Made by a program: the position numbers and the translations under genes
The notes under the pieces: model-generated
Database searches by the model: none
What the model was told of the DNA's origin: nothing
Seen by the model: the letters and a program-made list of their open reading frames with translations, nothing else
Assembly (NCBI RefSeq): GCF_000237925.1
Contig: NC_031498.1
Coordinates: 14,919,906-14,983,905 of the forward strand
Reading direction: 5' to 3'
Source of the DNA: Schistosoma mansoni
Lineage: Eukaryota > Platyhelminthes > Trematoda > Strigeidida > Schistosomatidae
Length of the DNA: 64,000 bases
Shown here: in pieces, positions 11,501-26,500 of the stretch
How the letters are laid out: the number at the start of each line of letters is the position of its first letter
How positions within the stretch are numbered: the first letter of the stretch is position 1

Positions 11501-14500
11501 CCATAAACGTCCAACAATGATATTATGAACAGTCAATGGGATTTTATGCCATGTATAATGATGACCTGTTCGACGAAATACTAGATGACATGTACCAACT
11601 GGATTAATCTGTAAGTATTTACCACGGAATTTAGTTGTCATAGAAAAATCAAACCAACAATACCAAGCATTACTTTCACAATGTAAAGCACATGCTGGTG
11701 GATGATGGCTGACCTGCATAAAATATATGAGGGAAACAGAATAAACAAGTTACGATATCTTTTAAAACAAGAGAATAGATGAAAGGATATATATAATCAA
11801 CATGATAACCATTATCATATCATCAAGTAGAATTGGTTATACTGTTTGACGAAAATCAGATTTTTTTAAACTTTAATAAACTGATAACAAAAAAGTAATA
11901 ATAAACTAGTCGAAGAACCCTTCCACGGTGTGTGATAACTGCCTTCACACCTCTAACAAAAATAGTCGAACAGATGTATATAAAGCTTATTTTTTCTGGG
12001 GCTGCCACAAGGAGACCTCGAGTATAAGAGGTATGAAGGCGGCTGTTACTTTAAGACTGCCCACATAATGGAAGAACCTTTATTCTTGAGGTACTGTCTT
12101 TACTAGTAGATAAAGGCTCTTAATTAAATTCCCTAAACTAGTTTGTGTTCCAATTGACATAACAAGCAGAATATGACTAACAGAGATGAGTATATTAAAA
12201 ATTGAATTAATTATCGTTTAGCTGGAAAGATTAAACTTTATTTTCATCTAAATGTAGTCTTAATAAACTTTGAGAGACTAATGAGTAAACACAGACGTAT
12301 ATTAAAGTGTCCAAAATAGTTTCTTTTGAAATGAACAATTTTCCCTATCAGTGTCAATGAAGTTCAGATTATTAATGGTCTACAATATTCAACTGATGAA
12401 CAAGGTAGCACAGACCACATGACGAGAAACAGAATTCTAACGGTAATATCGTTATTGCTTCTACTTATTAGACAAGATAATATAAGATTAGTAGTTCGCT
12501 ACACTTACACGTTGCAGAAGATTTCATCTATAATGAATGTTTGTCTTTCATAATTGATGAAAGCTTATATCGCTTTTTAAGAATGAAGTATACAGCATAA
12601 GTGGTTATCACAACATGACTAATGCTATACTGGTTAACATAGATTATGGAAACATACAAAGTCAAAAATTATGTATGGTAAGAACAACCAACGGCTTAAA
12701 TTACTAGTCAATTAAATGTTTGTCTGAATGCATCGTTAAAAACACTGACCTAAAACATGTTTGGATTTTGTTAATGTAAAACTTTTAAAACGGAAACTAT
12801 CATAAAAAGTACTAACTGTAGTACAAAAATTTATAAGAAAGGTAAATCTTATGAAATACTCTTCAAAACCAAGGATAGGCAAGTTTCACAAACAGCATGA
12901 GGATAATCAAGATATATCAAATGAGGTTCATGTTTTTTTAAATTTGCTAAAAAACAATACAACTAATAACGTTAACATTATATCGTTCCTTTCTTGACTA
13001 AACTGAATCAACAGAGATCCGTTTTGATGAAGTATGCTGAAGTCAGTAGATTTATTTATCATTTGTTCATACAATATGAGAAACGACTAAATTATGTAGC
13101 ACATAGAAAGAATACTAAAGGAGCAGTCATCCATTACTATTGAAGGAGAGAAATCATTCCACAAATAGGTATAAATAGTAGCGCAAAAAACCTAGTTGAA
13201 TTTCAGTGGAACAAAAATCCCTACTTATATATTTGGAAAACAATCCGAGAAATATTTCTTTTCACTTGGTTTTTTATCACGGTAACTTACCAATAAATAT
13301 ATTTAGTGACATTAATATTATTAAAATCAATACCAATCAAGCGGTGATATATATAAGTAACAACAATGCACATTCCAATAGAGTCAAAAATGATGATTAT
13401 TACGAAGTAATCAAACGATGAGGCGGGTAATTTAATTATTATTCAAATGTATTATTGAATAAAATAAATGAATTGAAATATGTAGTCATGGCATTGATTA
13501 CAAAAGAATATAAATCTGTAATAATTAATAAGCGCATACGATATCTTTTGTGAAAAACACATTAATTACTAATTAAACTACTGGAATATAATATTGGAAT
13601 TAGTCATGGATTTGGTACTGGAAAACAGAAATGCTAAAAAATTTGGAAAATATCTACGATTTTCACAGTTTACAGTATATATTTCGATCTTTTTTAGAAA
13701 AATATTGAGTAAGCATACAAATAAAAATAGTTGAATATGAACTGAATGAAGCACAACAATAGGGAATTTAAAAAAGAGATTATTAAAGTAAACGGAAATT
13801 ATTTCTAGTTTGAGAAAGAATGAACATTAAAGCCTAAATATAACTAACTATCATATTTTATATATACAGCTGATGAAGACAAAGTTTCAGTTTCAATATC
13901 TTGATCACCACAATTTGGCAACAACAGATGAGATTCATCCGAAAAAGTAATGAAGTGAAAGGAAATCCAGCGACTGAAACAAGTTAAGTAAACTTTGATG
14001 CCTATGTGTATGTCACTCGATATATTTGTTGAATCCAACTCACTCGTTTATAGGAAGTCAGGTAAATTAATTTCTATTTTGTCGAAATAATGGTAATCAC
14101 AATCAGAAAATAATTTCATAGACCCAAGTAATCCCTATTTATGAAAGGCTTTTTAAAACACAGCTTTATCGTTAAGCTCAATTTCAACCACGTAGAATCG
14201 GGATTCTTTAAAATGACCAAATAATTGGCATTATATTTTCTTCTACTCAACTGGTTATAAATAAATTACAAGTATTAACACATATTTTTAACGATAAAGT
14301 TCAATTCGTGATAGGTGCATTACTCATATTGTAAAATTGTATTGTCAAAAAGTGAAGAGGGTAAATGGAACGAATGGGTACAAGATAAAGAAGAATAACA
14401 AAGATAAGTATGATTATTAATAAGCTTTTTGGTAGCATATAAATGGATACATAAGAGTGTGACCTGAAGTAACTTAATCCATAATTGATGATTTTAGCGT

Positions 14501-17500
14501 ATTCGAAGAAGCTACACGATCAAATGTTTGTATTTACTATTTTTAGGACACTCAACAATGTACATTTAACAATTGAAATATATTAACAATAGTAGGAATT
14601 GATACACATAGTAATTCACAAGAGTATTACATCAACTTTTATACTACAGTATACAAATTAACGATGCACGTTGAAAGAAGAAATATTTCTCTTAAATTGG
14701 TGCCACGACATGGTTCTACAACATAGTATAAAATAGATACAAAGTTAATGGTGGTGCATCAACTCAACAATGCCTGTCTCAAGATATTAATCAATATGTC
14801 GGGAGAAACGAAATTGAAATCTAAATATGTTTACAAAATCGGTTGATCATTACTAGTTACGTAAGAATAGGAATTTAGTAAGCTTGAAATTAAACAATGG
14901 AACATAAATGTTTAGTGATTTTCTGTGAAAGTAATCAAGAGTATTCTCTTATGGCTTTTTTGTATGTTAGGGACAAATTCTAGGGATATAGGTTAAGCTA
15001 AATAGCATTCTATAGATAACTTCTAAAGCTAAATTTGTGTAAATGCAGTGACTAACGATTAGATTTGTTACCTCCCCACATCGATCATTCTAAATAAATT
15101 ATTTCCATGCTACAGTGTTCAAAAGTAAAGTTGGTTTTTACAGAATAAGTTGAAATGGAAATAAAACTAAAAGACTTATAAGTAATGATAGAGCACTGAA
15201 ATAACTTATATAGATACAGTTTACTATTTTTATGTTAAGCAATTTATGAAGGGAAAATATACCTGCTCAGCAAACGATCTCCAGCCAAAATCGTCAGTTC
15301 TATCACATTCATATGTTTCACCCAATAAAGGATTAAACGGTTTATTTGTACGCACTGCAGTTGTAGCATAAGCGGATACAGTGAAAGCAGCCACATATGC
15401 CATTTGTTCCAATGAGTCTTGACAAGCAGCTGCATGATCTAAGCATGAGGAATACTCGAAATCTTCTGTTAAACGTTGAAGCATTGATAAAGGTTCACTG
15501 AAATTGACCTGAAAAATATGCAAAACATTGTGTTGTTAAATACAAACATTTATCATGAATATTATGCTAAAGTCATATTTTGAAATAATCATTACATCGT
15601 ATCACCTTATTTAATAGTTTATAGAAGGTATTTTAAAAGTTGAAGATACCAAAATTTAATAGTTAGATTATTAAAGCAACGCTGTACATTTTGTGTCAAG
15701 TAAATGATTCTTGAAAGTTGAATTCGCTGAGTAATCAAGTCTTTGATAACGTAATATCATCTATGCTTAATATGATTATTATCATGTCAGCTAATTATTT
15801 CTACTATTCTATACCGGAGGAAAAAGAGGGCGAAGATTTGATACTAGGTAAACAACCTGAACAATAGCTTTTACAAATGAAGAAGCACTTAAATTACAGT
15901 ATCAGTACAATTTAAACACTTTGTATGGTATGATAATAGGGAGTGATATCGCAAAGAAATAAGTTCAACTAATACACTTTCCACAGAAAAAATTGGATCA
16001 GTAATTTTTTACTGCAATCAAGGAATCCCAGACGACTTAAAATGCCCACTGTCATAGGCACTCATTCTAACAAGAAAATGACTTAAAACGTTTTTTTGTA
16101 AAACATAAACTGTGAAGAAGCTACCACCCTATTGCATGAACCCTGATGAAAATTAGCTTAATAAACTCCAGGAGAAATACAGCAATATTTAATCCATATG
16201 CTATTTGCTAAAGAGATTATTTACTACAATTTCGAAAACAGCGTCAATAGTGATAGTTCGATATATTTTAATTGTGATACGGATATGTGAAAGTTGACAA
16301 GATAAAGTCAATTATATGTAAATTTATTCATGAAGCACAGGTAGATCATCAGCATATCGTACACACCGGTGACGATCAATCGACTGTTTATCAAGCTTTT
16401 GGGTGCAAACACCTTATTATTCTATGGTGTTTCTTTAAGAAGACGGTTAAATATTTATATATGCTTCTCTTGTCGAACTGTACAATAGAATGTGATCATA
16501 CTGTATTAAAAACAATTAACTGATCATTTTTGAATGTCTAGGATGAATTTTAAAGAACGAATAAACTTAAAATGAAATACGTATTTTTTTCATCCAGTCA
16601 GTCAGTCAAACGCAATGTAGAATCACGTACATATGTACATAGGTTCAAGTTGATATGCTCCACTAACATAGAGAGATGAAGTTGTTGGACTAAATCAAAT
16701 GAGTAGAGGTAGGAACAATATTAGTTGTACTAGAGAAGATTTGGCATCAAAGATAGAATTTGAGATTACATAAGTTAGTAAAACAAAAATAATCATGAGG
16801 AACTCATAAGCTTGAAATATGAGGGAAGACAACGACTAGAATCACCAGATATATTGCAAACAGTTTTGAGCCATCTCACTCAGTCTCCAACCACTGGTTA
16901 TGATAATCATTCTAACACGAACCAAGTAGTCTATACCTAATAACACGGCTAAACCCAATTTTCAGTAACTTCATGGACAGCTGTAATTTTTCAGTCTGAT
17001 CGTTACTAACTTTCTTTTCAGACTACTACAACAACAGACAGCATAGGCCGTCGAAGTACGCAGTGGTTGGATATACGTAACACATATTCCAACCACCTTG
17101 GTTGATGAAGATTTACTACTTCATCTATCGATTAACCATCTTTTCCCAGTACTCTATTTCTAACCCAGATAATGCTTACTGAGCAGTCCCGAAACACACA
17201 AGTAATGCTTCGTAGAAACCTGTGTTCAAGTACTAGTAGCCCACGAATATTTTCTTCTCTAAGTGACTATGTTTCACATCCAGCACTGACGAGACATCTA
17301 AGACAAGTAGAGCGGTTAATGCATCCAACCATTCCACTCCTTATCATCAATTCTGGCGCTGACGCAAGCCAATCCGGGAGCAACATTTCGCATTTGGAGG
17401 GAGAAAACCGCATCCAAAATATAGTCGTACTGTTGCTCGAAATGGTTAGAAGACTGTATGTTATCAGTATCATCACTAAAGAGAACTATATCATAGATTC

Positions 17501-20500
17501 CTGGGGACAAAAAAATGTCATGAAAATAACATACATAACCAAAAAGTCATTAAAATACGTAACAATTTACATTAACTAAAATTTCAAGAACTTAAGAAGT
17601 TAGGAGAAAATGTCTTAAATATTAAATTAATCAATGTTAAGTTTGACACTAAATTTCAGTTTGTATTTCTAAATATTCTTTTGTCTATTTAAATCTCAAT
17701 TAACAGTAACTTTCTGATCGAGATCGTATAAATTTACTTATATTCAATTATATGTTAATTATAACATTTTCTCAATTGAGTAATTATCAATCAACTCAAA
17801 ATCTCAATGAAATAATCAATACAAAGGAAAATGCATTTACAATAAAATAATTAGTAGCAACTGGAATCACGATAAAAGTCAATGAATAAAATTTACTCAG
17901 AATGATTTAATACAATTAAAATACGCTGAAAGTTAACTGTTGAGTAAAAAATCATTGGCATGAAAAAATTAAGACTGACTTTTTTCAACATTTGTATTTG
18001 AGAATATTGTGTCCTTAATAATAATCGAATGAACTTTACAATACTATTATCTGGTTTGTAATCAGTACCTATATATTCGACTCAACATTCGTTCATTGGT
18101 TATACTATCCTGTGAATCTTCTGATAATAACATGTAAGCCACTATCTTAAGATATATATTTGATGATAAATAAAGACTATTCCGTGAAGACATTTCTCCC
18201 TTTGACATGCATTTGAACTGTTTGATTTCCAGTCAAATAACAGAGTAGACAGGAATAGAATAATGAATAAACGACATCACACTAATGAATTCAACATCTC
18301 CGAAAGACCTTGAGAAAATGTAATTGAACCCTAAGTGCAACTAATATCTAGATGCTAATGAGAAATCTACTAAATAAGGAAGGTACAGTCATAACAGCTG
18401 CATTTATTATTTAGACTTTAAAAAGAGAAGGACATCTATTGAATAAATTCGAAGGAGGTAAGACTCAGAAGTCAAGTAAACAAATTAAAACTTACTATAA
18501 GACGAATTCAAAAGTGCTTTAATGGATAGAGACTTGATGGCGGTACTGTATAAGATTATTTCTATGGGTCATAAATTTTGAACTGTTATCTTAGTGTTCT
18601 TGTAAATCACAGGTCCCTCTCTTAATTATTGCCACTTTACTAATAGTCTATTTCAGATGAAAAGTAACTTCTAATCTACCTATATCATAGTTATTTGAAA
18701 AATCCGTGTTTATCAAAACGATATCACTTTCAAAGGTTGATCTCTAATCCACTTTGTAGGTATGATCGGTTATTTTCGTTCATGTGTTAGCGATTCATTA
18801 GTTCCATATTTTTTGTGTTCTTGTATTTCCCAAGATTTAACAGAAATAGAACACATATTAATAATTATGTAAATAAAATTGGTATAATGACAGTTCAAGG
18901 CAATTTATTCTCAGTAACGGCAGGTACCCACATGAATTAGGGCTAACGAAATAAATTAAACATAACAACTAGAACACAAACATACTTAGTATACAGCCTT
19001 TTGTAAAAAAAACTGGTAAATTCGGACCAAAACAAATCATAAATACAAAGATTAGACGTAGTATTAATGACCTATAAAGGGACACTAATTAACCATCAGA
19101 GTTAGAAGACTGATTTATTAACAGTTGTTAAAGACAGATTACACAAACATGGACTGAATTGAAATGAAGAGTCGGTAGAGCGTATTCGATGTACCTAGTG
19201 CAAAAGTCCCCATTAATGGTAAGTAACTGTCGACTGTCCCATTACTACCCTAGTAAAATTTTAGGAGGTATTTACAGAATGCTACACTTCAGACAGATTC
19301 ACAAATTCAAATGTTATCTGATTATCACAACATGAAATGATACGAAAAAATATTTCGACTATGAAATAGGGAAACAAATATATAAATGATCATCATTCTT
19401 ACCAGAAAAAGAGATTATGAGTTTTTACAACATGTGTCCTGAATCTAGTTGATTCGCATAGGCTGGAAAGATGTTACTTTATTTTTTTCAGCTAACCATA
19501 ATCCAGGTGATTTTGAACTAACTAATCGATTGATATTTGTAAGTACAAAATGAACAAAAGTAGGTAATCTTGTACATAGCAAAACTTTCCGGCCGATTCA
19601 ATCCGTGTCCAATAAACCTAGGTTGTTCACACAGTATATATTTGATTATTCAGTCTGTTCACTTAGATCCCAATCATATGATCAAATGAATTATGCCACA
19701 CAGCAAGTTAGTGACACAGGACAATATAAAAAGTAATATAAACTGATAAAAAATATACACTTACGGGCATAGGGATTTTTGTCAACTCTTTTCCAATGCA
19801 ATTTTTCATGATGCTCCATAAATTCAGACTTATATTAGGTTTCGGAGGTATAGAAAGTCTTCTGACAATAGGTAGACGTTTTTTAATCACATCCGGTTCT
19901 GAATCAGCTTGGGAATGATCACGACTGTTAGATTCCTCAGTTGTAGGTATGTCTTGTGTCATTTGACCGTCACCAGATGGAACTAAAGTACCAGGCCGAC
20001 TATTTATGTAAATATATAAATAAAGAATCCAAGAAATATTACAGTGAAAAGAAGTGAACAACACTAACACATGTATGGAGATATTATGAAGTTAAGAAAA
20101 GAAATGTAATAAATTTGATCCAAACTTTTTCATAACACACATACATATTCACTAGCCTATTGAACATGTAGGTTGATTTTTTCTTTAAAAAATGTAATCA
20201 TATGATCTGTTGCAAAGATCATTTGGTGAGAAATATTATGCACTAACGAAACTGTGCGTTGTTTGTGTTAACTAGTGATAATAGTAACAATAATAATGAT
20301 CTACTCTGCTATATTTACAAGTAAAATGAAAAGCATACTGAGAAATAAGGTACTGCAGACAAACAATCAATAAAAAATGAAATCAAATGATTTACAATTA
20401 CACAAGAATGTATCAAGTTCTTTAACATTTATTAAACCATAACTAAACAAATCCTCGAAAGGCGAAGTAATCTGTGGATACATTTTACTTCTATGTCTGC

Positions 20501-23500
20501 GGACAAACCACCGGTTGACAGCATTTGAATATCATTATTATTTTTATAATATTTAAAAATAAACAAACAAACCTATGTGTAAGCAAATATATTTAATGCA
20601 GAAGACCGGAAATGAGAGTATGATTCTATTTGAAATAGATTAAAAAAAGACTATTTTGATATGTGAAAAAAGAAAATCGACCTCAAATTGTGACAAAATA
20701 GTGAACAGAATTACCTATAAAATTTATTCGATTAATTGAAACAACTAATGGTTAATTATATTAACGAATGATATTCATATGATCAACACATAGCAGTAGT
20801 AAGTGTAGAAATAACTGTAAAAGAATATTTTATATCTACAACAATTTTTAACGGTGGCCACTAGATGTACGCTGAACGTCCATTTTGTCTTCACCAATTT
20901 TTATTATTAGACAAATAGACGGGATAGCCATGGGCTCACCTCTAGGTCCGATTCTAGCTTATCTCTTCTTAGCAAAGCTAGAAAATGGACCACTTAATGA
21001 GGTTATTAAGAAACTTGATCTGTACTGCCGCTACATCGACGACACATTCATTATCGCAGACCAGAACTCCAGTAAGGATAAACTCCTAGAACAGCTCAAC
21101 AGTGTACACCCAGCGGTTAGTTTCGTTGGTGAAGGCGAGTGTGACAAAAAAATGAATTTCCTTGATGTCACACTAAGCAGGCGAGGTGATGAATTGCTAA
21201 GTAGAAGTATGTATAGAAAACGTCCCTCTGCCTGCCAATATACTCACTTCTATAGATTTACACCTATCCGTTAAGGGAAATTTGGTTGGATATCTCACTA
21301 ACAGAGCGAAAGTGATCTGTTCAATAGATACTTTAATTCAGGAGCTGGAATTTATCAATAACTCACTGACAGAGATCGGTTACCATAGTGCGTTCATTAA
21401 GAAGTACATGTATGATACAAGAAGTCTGAGATTTCAACTATTTGAAAGAAACCTTTATACATGAAACTACAATTCAACGGGGACGTGGCTAGTGATACTC
21501 CGAAAGATAGATTAACGAAACTAATTAGTAGGACATTCTACGCAGCCAATCTTGAGTCGAATTTCTCGAGTCGACCAGCGATGTCTACTCAAACGAAGGA
21601 TAAGTTACCTAAGTTAGCCTACTCAATATGTATTTACAAAATTAGCTGCTCCAGCGGAAATAGTTATATCGAGCGTACTACCAGGCAACTTAAGCAACGA
21701 ATGAGTGAACATATACCACCATGCTTTATGAAGGTCCAGATAAAAACAATACGCAAATTTATCTTGGCACATCTAATTGATGGCGGTCATAATGTAGATA
21801 AATCGGAATCATTTCGAGTGATCTATGGTATACCTCCATTATTTCCCAACAGAGTTCGATCCCGTCTCCTACATATAGCTGAAGTCATAGGAATTCGTAC
21901 ATTTCACCCCAATTTATGAATACAGAAAAAATTCGTGACCCCCGTATCTCTTCCATGGCCGGATATAACTTAACAAACGACATTCATTATTATTTTATTT
22001 TCGTTATCATTAGCATTATTTTCACAAAAATTATTTGTCTGTGATTTTCCGCCTCTTTCCGCTTGTATTCTTCACTTTCTAATTATTTACACACTTCTTA
22101 TTACGTAATGGCTTTAATGTTTTGTGATGATTATTTTAATTCTATTTATTCACGTTTGACCTAATATTTCCAATGTTGAACTATTGATGAGTCTTTTGTT
22201 ATCGTATATTATTCTTACTACTAACAGTACACCTGTCTTCCTACTATCAACTTGTACTTTTACCTAATATGGGCGGTGACGTAATCTATTTCATTGTGAT
22301 TATTAACTCAAATTGCCTTGATCGGTTCAACATTTTCGTATAAATATTCATGCATATTAGAGTAAAGCCTGATGACGATCTGATTGAAAACAATTTTTCG
22401 CTTACATGTGTTGTTCTAATTTTCACAATGGGAATCTTTAATATTTTAAATTCATAGCCCATAAAAAAAAGATCTAATAAGTATTATTATACATACTATT
22501 CCTACTACTAAAATTTTAGCAGATAAACACAATATCACAGTAGAATAAATTTAAAGATTACAGCGGTTTCCAAAGAAATTTAATCTGTCTTCTCTCATTT
22601 GATCATGACAAAATTGGTTTTTCAGGGTTTCTGTCTTCACAAATTGTTTTAAAGCAAAATAAATTAAGAACAGTGACGAATTCATTTACTGCTGAATAGT
22701 TTAAGGCATGAAAGCAATATAGCACAAACATGAACTTTAAATAGGATTTAGCAGGAAAGACTAAAAGATAATATTTAGAAGTAATTGGCTATACTAATTC
22801 ATTAAATCCTTTCGTAGAAGAGAACATAATTTATTTATATTTCTCGATCAGAAAATATATCTATAATATTTCACGTTTATCTCCAGGGCATGTATAAAAC
22901 TAGAGTATAAACCACACTATTATAACTTATCAGGAATTTAAAAAATAGACTTGAGCTCATGTTAGCGGGACATACACTGGATTAAAGCATGTTCCGTGAA
23001 CAATTGTATTGGTGCACGCTGATTGGCTATTTCTTATTCAATCAACGCTAGTCGATACTTGGAGAACACTCTAGAATCTTCTCATGTAAAAACTATAAAT
23101 ATGCTAACGTTTGTCTTATTGTGGATCTTACTTTCATCTGCACTTGTTATTTGAAATATAATTTCTTTCCTGTTCAACCGTGTTCTTATTTGGGGACTTG
23201 TCAAGTGAATTGGTGTCCAAGAACACTAAGCAAGAGGAATAGCTGGGTTGCAATAAGACAAATTTGTAACACCTCACTAAATACATGAATAAATCTACAG
23301 AGAAGAAAATATTCTGTCAAAATAACGAAGAATTAATAAGATCCTATGAAGGCTATACAATGGACATGCTTAGTTTTCGGACACTCTCTAATCTAAAACA
23401 ACTGTCATATAATCAATGAAAGAATAGATTTTCATGTTACCTGCCACACTGCCTACTACGAGGTTGTATAACACGTGCTTCACGTAGCTTTCCAAATTGA

Positions 23501-26500
23501 TTCGATTGTGAATTCTGATCAGCATATTCATCTGCTTCATCGTCAGTGAAACCCACATCAGATTCATATTCGTCAGCAATATCAGAACCAGCAGGTATTA
23601 CAGAGTCTTCATCTTGAGAATTGCTTAAGCCCGTTTGATTATCATTCGATTTGTTACCAGCCAAATTTCCGCAAGTTTTTCTAGAGATTTTGTTCCCATT
23701 ATTTTTCGATTCATTCGGCGAAAGATCAGGCAGAGTTATTGAAAATTCAGAATTAGCCTCCTCTGCATCATAAAAGTCGTCATCAGAAGTGTCTTCATTA
23801 TGCTGAGAGGAATGTTGTTGTATAAATTCCCTAGAGTGAGGAAAATGATGAGCGGACGATTCTAATGAGATGATATGCTTTTCTGAGGCTTTCAAAGACT
23901 TGTCAGCACAAATATTTGAATATTCTTTACTAACATCAGATGTTGTAGTATCATGAGCAATATCCAATGAAGAGGTGACGTTTTCTTCCTGAGGATGCGC
24001 CTCAGTATGTGGTAAGTGCTGTACACGGACTGCTTGGCCAAGAGGTCGGCTAACAGACTTGATGTTAAGAGATGAACTGACAGTTCCGCCTAATTTTAAA
24101 GAACAGAAAAAGAGGAGTTGGACTGTAAGAAACAAGATGATAAAAGAGTAGACCAAAAATTTATTGCTTTGAAATACATATACACCAAATATATCATCGA
24201 CTATCTTATGAAAGAAGACGGAAATAAATGAAATCTACACCAAAAAACTGCCGTCTGTAAATGTATATATTTTCAGGTTTCTGATGAAAAACATACAACA
24301 AAACTTTACTGAATCGCACAAACTGGAGAATTGAAATATCTAACTGACAAACACTCAATGAATGATACAGATTCGTTATAAATTTAAGAATATCGGTGCT
24401 TCGATTTCATTGAATCTGTTAATAATATTGGAAACGGAATTTATGTTTTACAGATTCATTCGCACAAGACTGTGTATCCACAATTATGAGAAAACTTTTA
24501 ACTTGAATTTTCAGATATATTTGTTACTACACACCACTATGTTACGAAGTATATCTATTAAACTAAGGAAGAAACCAGGAATGATAGTTGACTTTCTAAA
24601 AAAGAACAGTTCTGATTGGAATTTAAACATTCATATAGGGTAAAGTCGAAGAATACAGAATAATAATCTATGTACATAGTAAATATAGATAAACTATCGA
24701 TAAGCGAAGACTGATGGCCGAAACTGACTATAAAAGATATTTGGGTTGGTTAATTTCGTATTTTAATGCACTCCTTATCGGATATTTCGAACAAGCAGAA
24801 ACATCAAATGATCTAACCAAGTATAAAGAAAAAGGTCAATCCAAATATAATTAACAAAGAAACAACCAAATGTGATGCAGATCACGTAAGAATACGTAAA
24901 TAGGTTTACTTAAGGTCTAACACACTTTTAGTTGAGATTGAGTAGACTTAAACAGTCGACTCATAACCAAGAAGAAAAACTAACTAGAGATAATATTATG
25001 AGTTGAAGCAGATATTCAATATACAGCTAACCATCCATGTTATACGTACTGTTGACGTGTGATTTTGCTACAGTGACCTGACCTCGTGATTAGGATCGAC
25101 GGTATGTCTCTAAATTTTTAATGCCTTTGCGTGACTAATTATACTTATATATTAAAATGCTATACTAGTACACCTACCTGAAAATCGTTCTGGCTATGTA
25201 AATTTGACGTTTCAGTGGGTCATACTCAATATATATATATTGTAGTGACTGACTTACAAAGTTAAAAGGTTTCCAGGTAACCAGAAAACGCTACCTAGTT
25301 ACGAAACAATGAAACAGTACTATAATAGTTCTGATGAGTATAATCAATCCTGACGTATCGAATTATTACGGTAGAAGAAAAAGGTTGTTTTGTATATTGG
25401 GAATTGGGTTAGTGTTGTGAGTTAGGGTCATTAGCTTCGACAACAACTGAAATCAGAGACAATGCAAAGAGTTTAGGGTCAGATATCAAGAGTTATAAAT
25501 GCGGCACCTGTTTTGCCAGTTCTCGCCTTTACGTCTGTATCAGATCCTCCATGTTCATCAATGATGCCTCACAGGTACGTGAATATTTCTCCATCTTTCA
25601 GAGTTTCGCCACCAAATGTGGTTGGCTTGACGTTCTTCGTGTGTTATTTGAGCATCTTGCTTTTTCATTTGTGTATGTTGAGGCTTCTTTGATTCGTTTC
25701 CACTTGTCCTCCAAAGTAGTTTCTTGTTCTTTCAGTTGATCCTGTAGAGCTTGGAACCTGTTGTTGAGAGGTATCTTGAATTCGTTGAGTTTGTCAGTAT
25801 CTCGAAGGAAGGCTGTATTGAAACTTTGTAATGCTGTTTCCCCAGTTGTCTATTGTTTCTTTAGCTTTACTGTCATCCAAGCAGCCACCAGCTAGTGGTG
25901 ATCTGAAGCTATGTCAGCTCCTCTCCTGGTTCTCACATCTTCCATTGTCCTTCAGAATTTTTTGTTGGTACAACTATGATCTATCTGGTTCTCTGAAGTG
26001 CGGTCCGGCGAGATCCATATAGCTTCATGTATGGGTTGGTATTTCAATTTCATTTCTCTCAAACTGGGTGTTGTCCATTCCGACTTTGGCATTTAGATCA
26101 CCTATCAGAATGGTCAGGTGTTGTCCTCATCACTTCACTATGGCTGATTGCCGCCTGTCGTAAAATTGATCTTCATTGTCGTCGTTGCTATCATTGATGG
26201 GTGCATAACATTCATTGTGATCCCTTACTTTTTGTTTTGAATGATGCTTTCATTATCCTGGATCCATGAGATTCACATCCTACAACTACATTTCGTGCTT
26301 TTCTGGACAGCACCAGAACAACTTCCTAAGCGTGTGGAGCATTTTCCTCTTCGTGACCAGAGTACAGCAGCATCTCTCCCGTATCTAGTCTTTGCTGCCC
26401 AGCTTGGGTCTAATGGGTTTCGCTGATTTCAAGTACTGTCAATTTGTACCTCCTCATTTCCGTTGCTAATTGACTGGTTTTCCCGGTCTCCCACATTGTC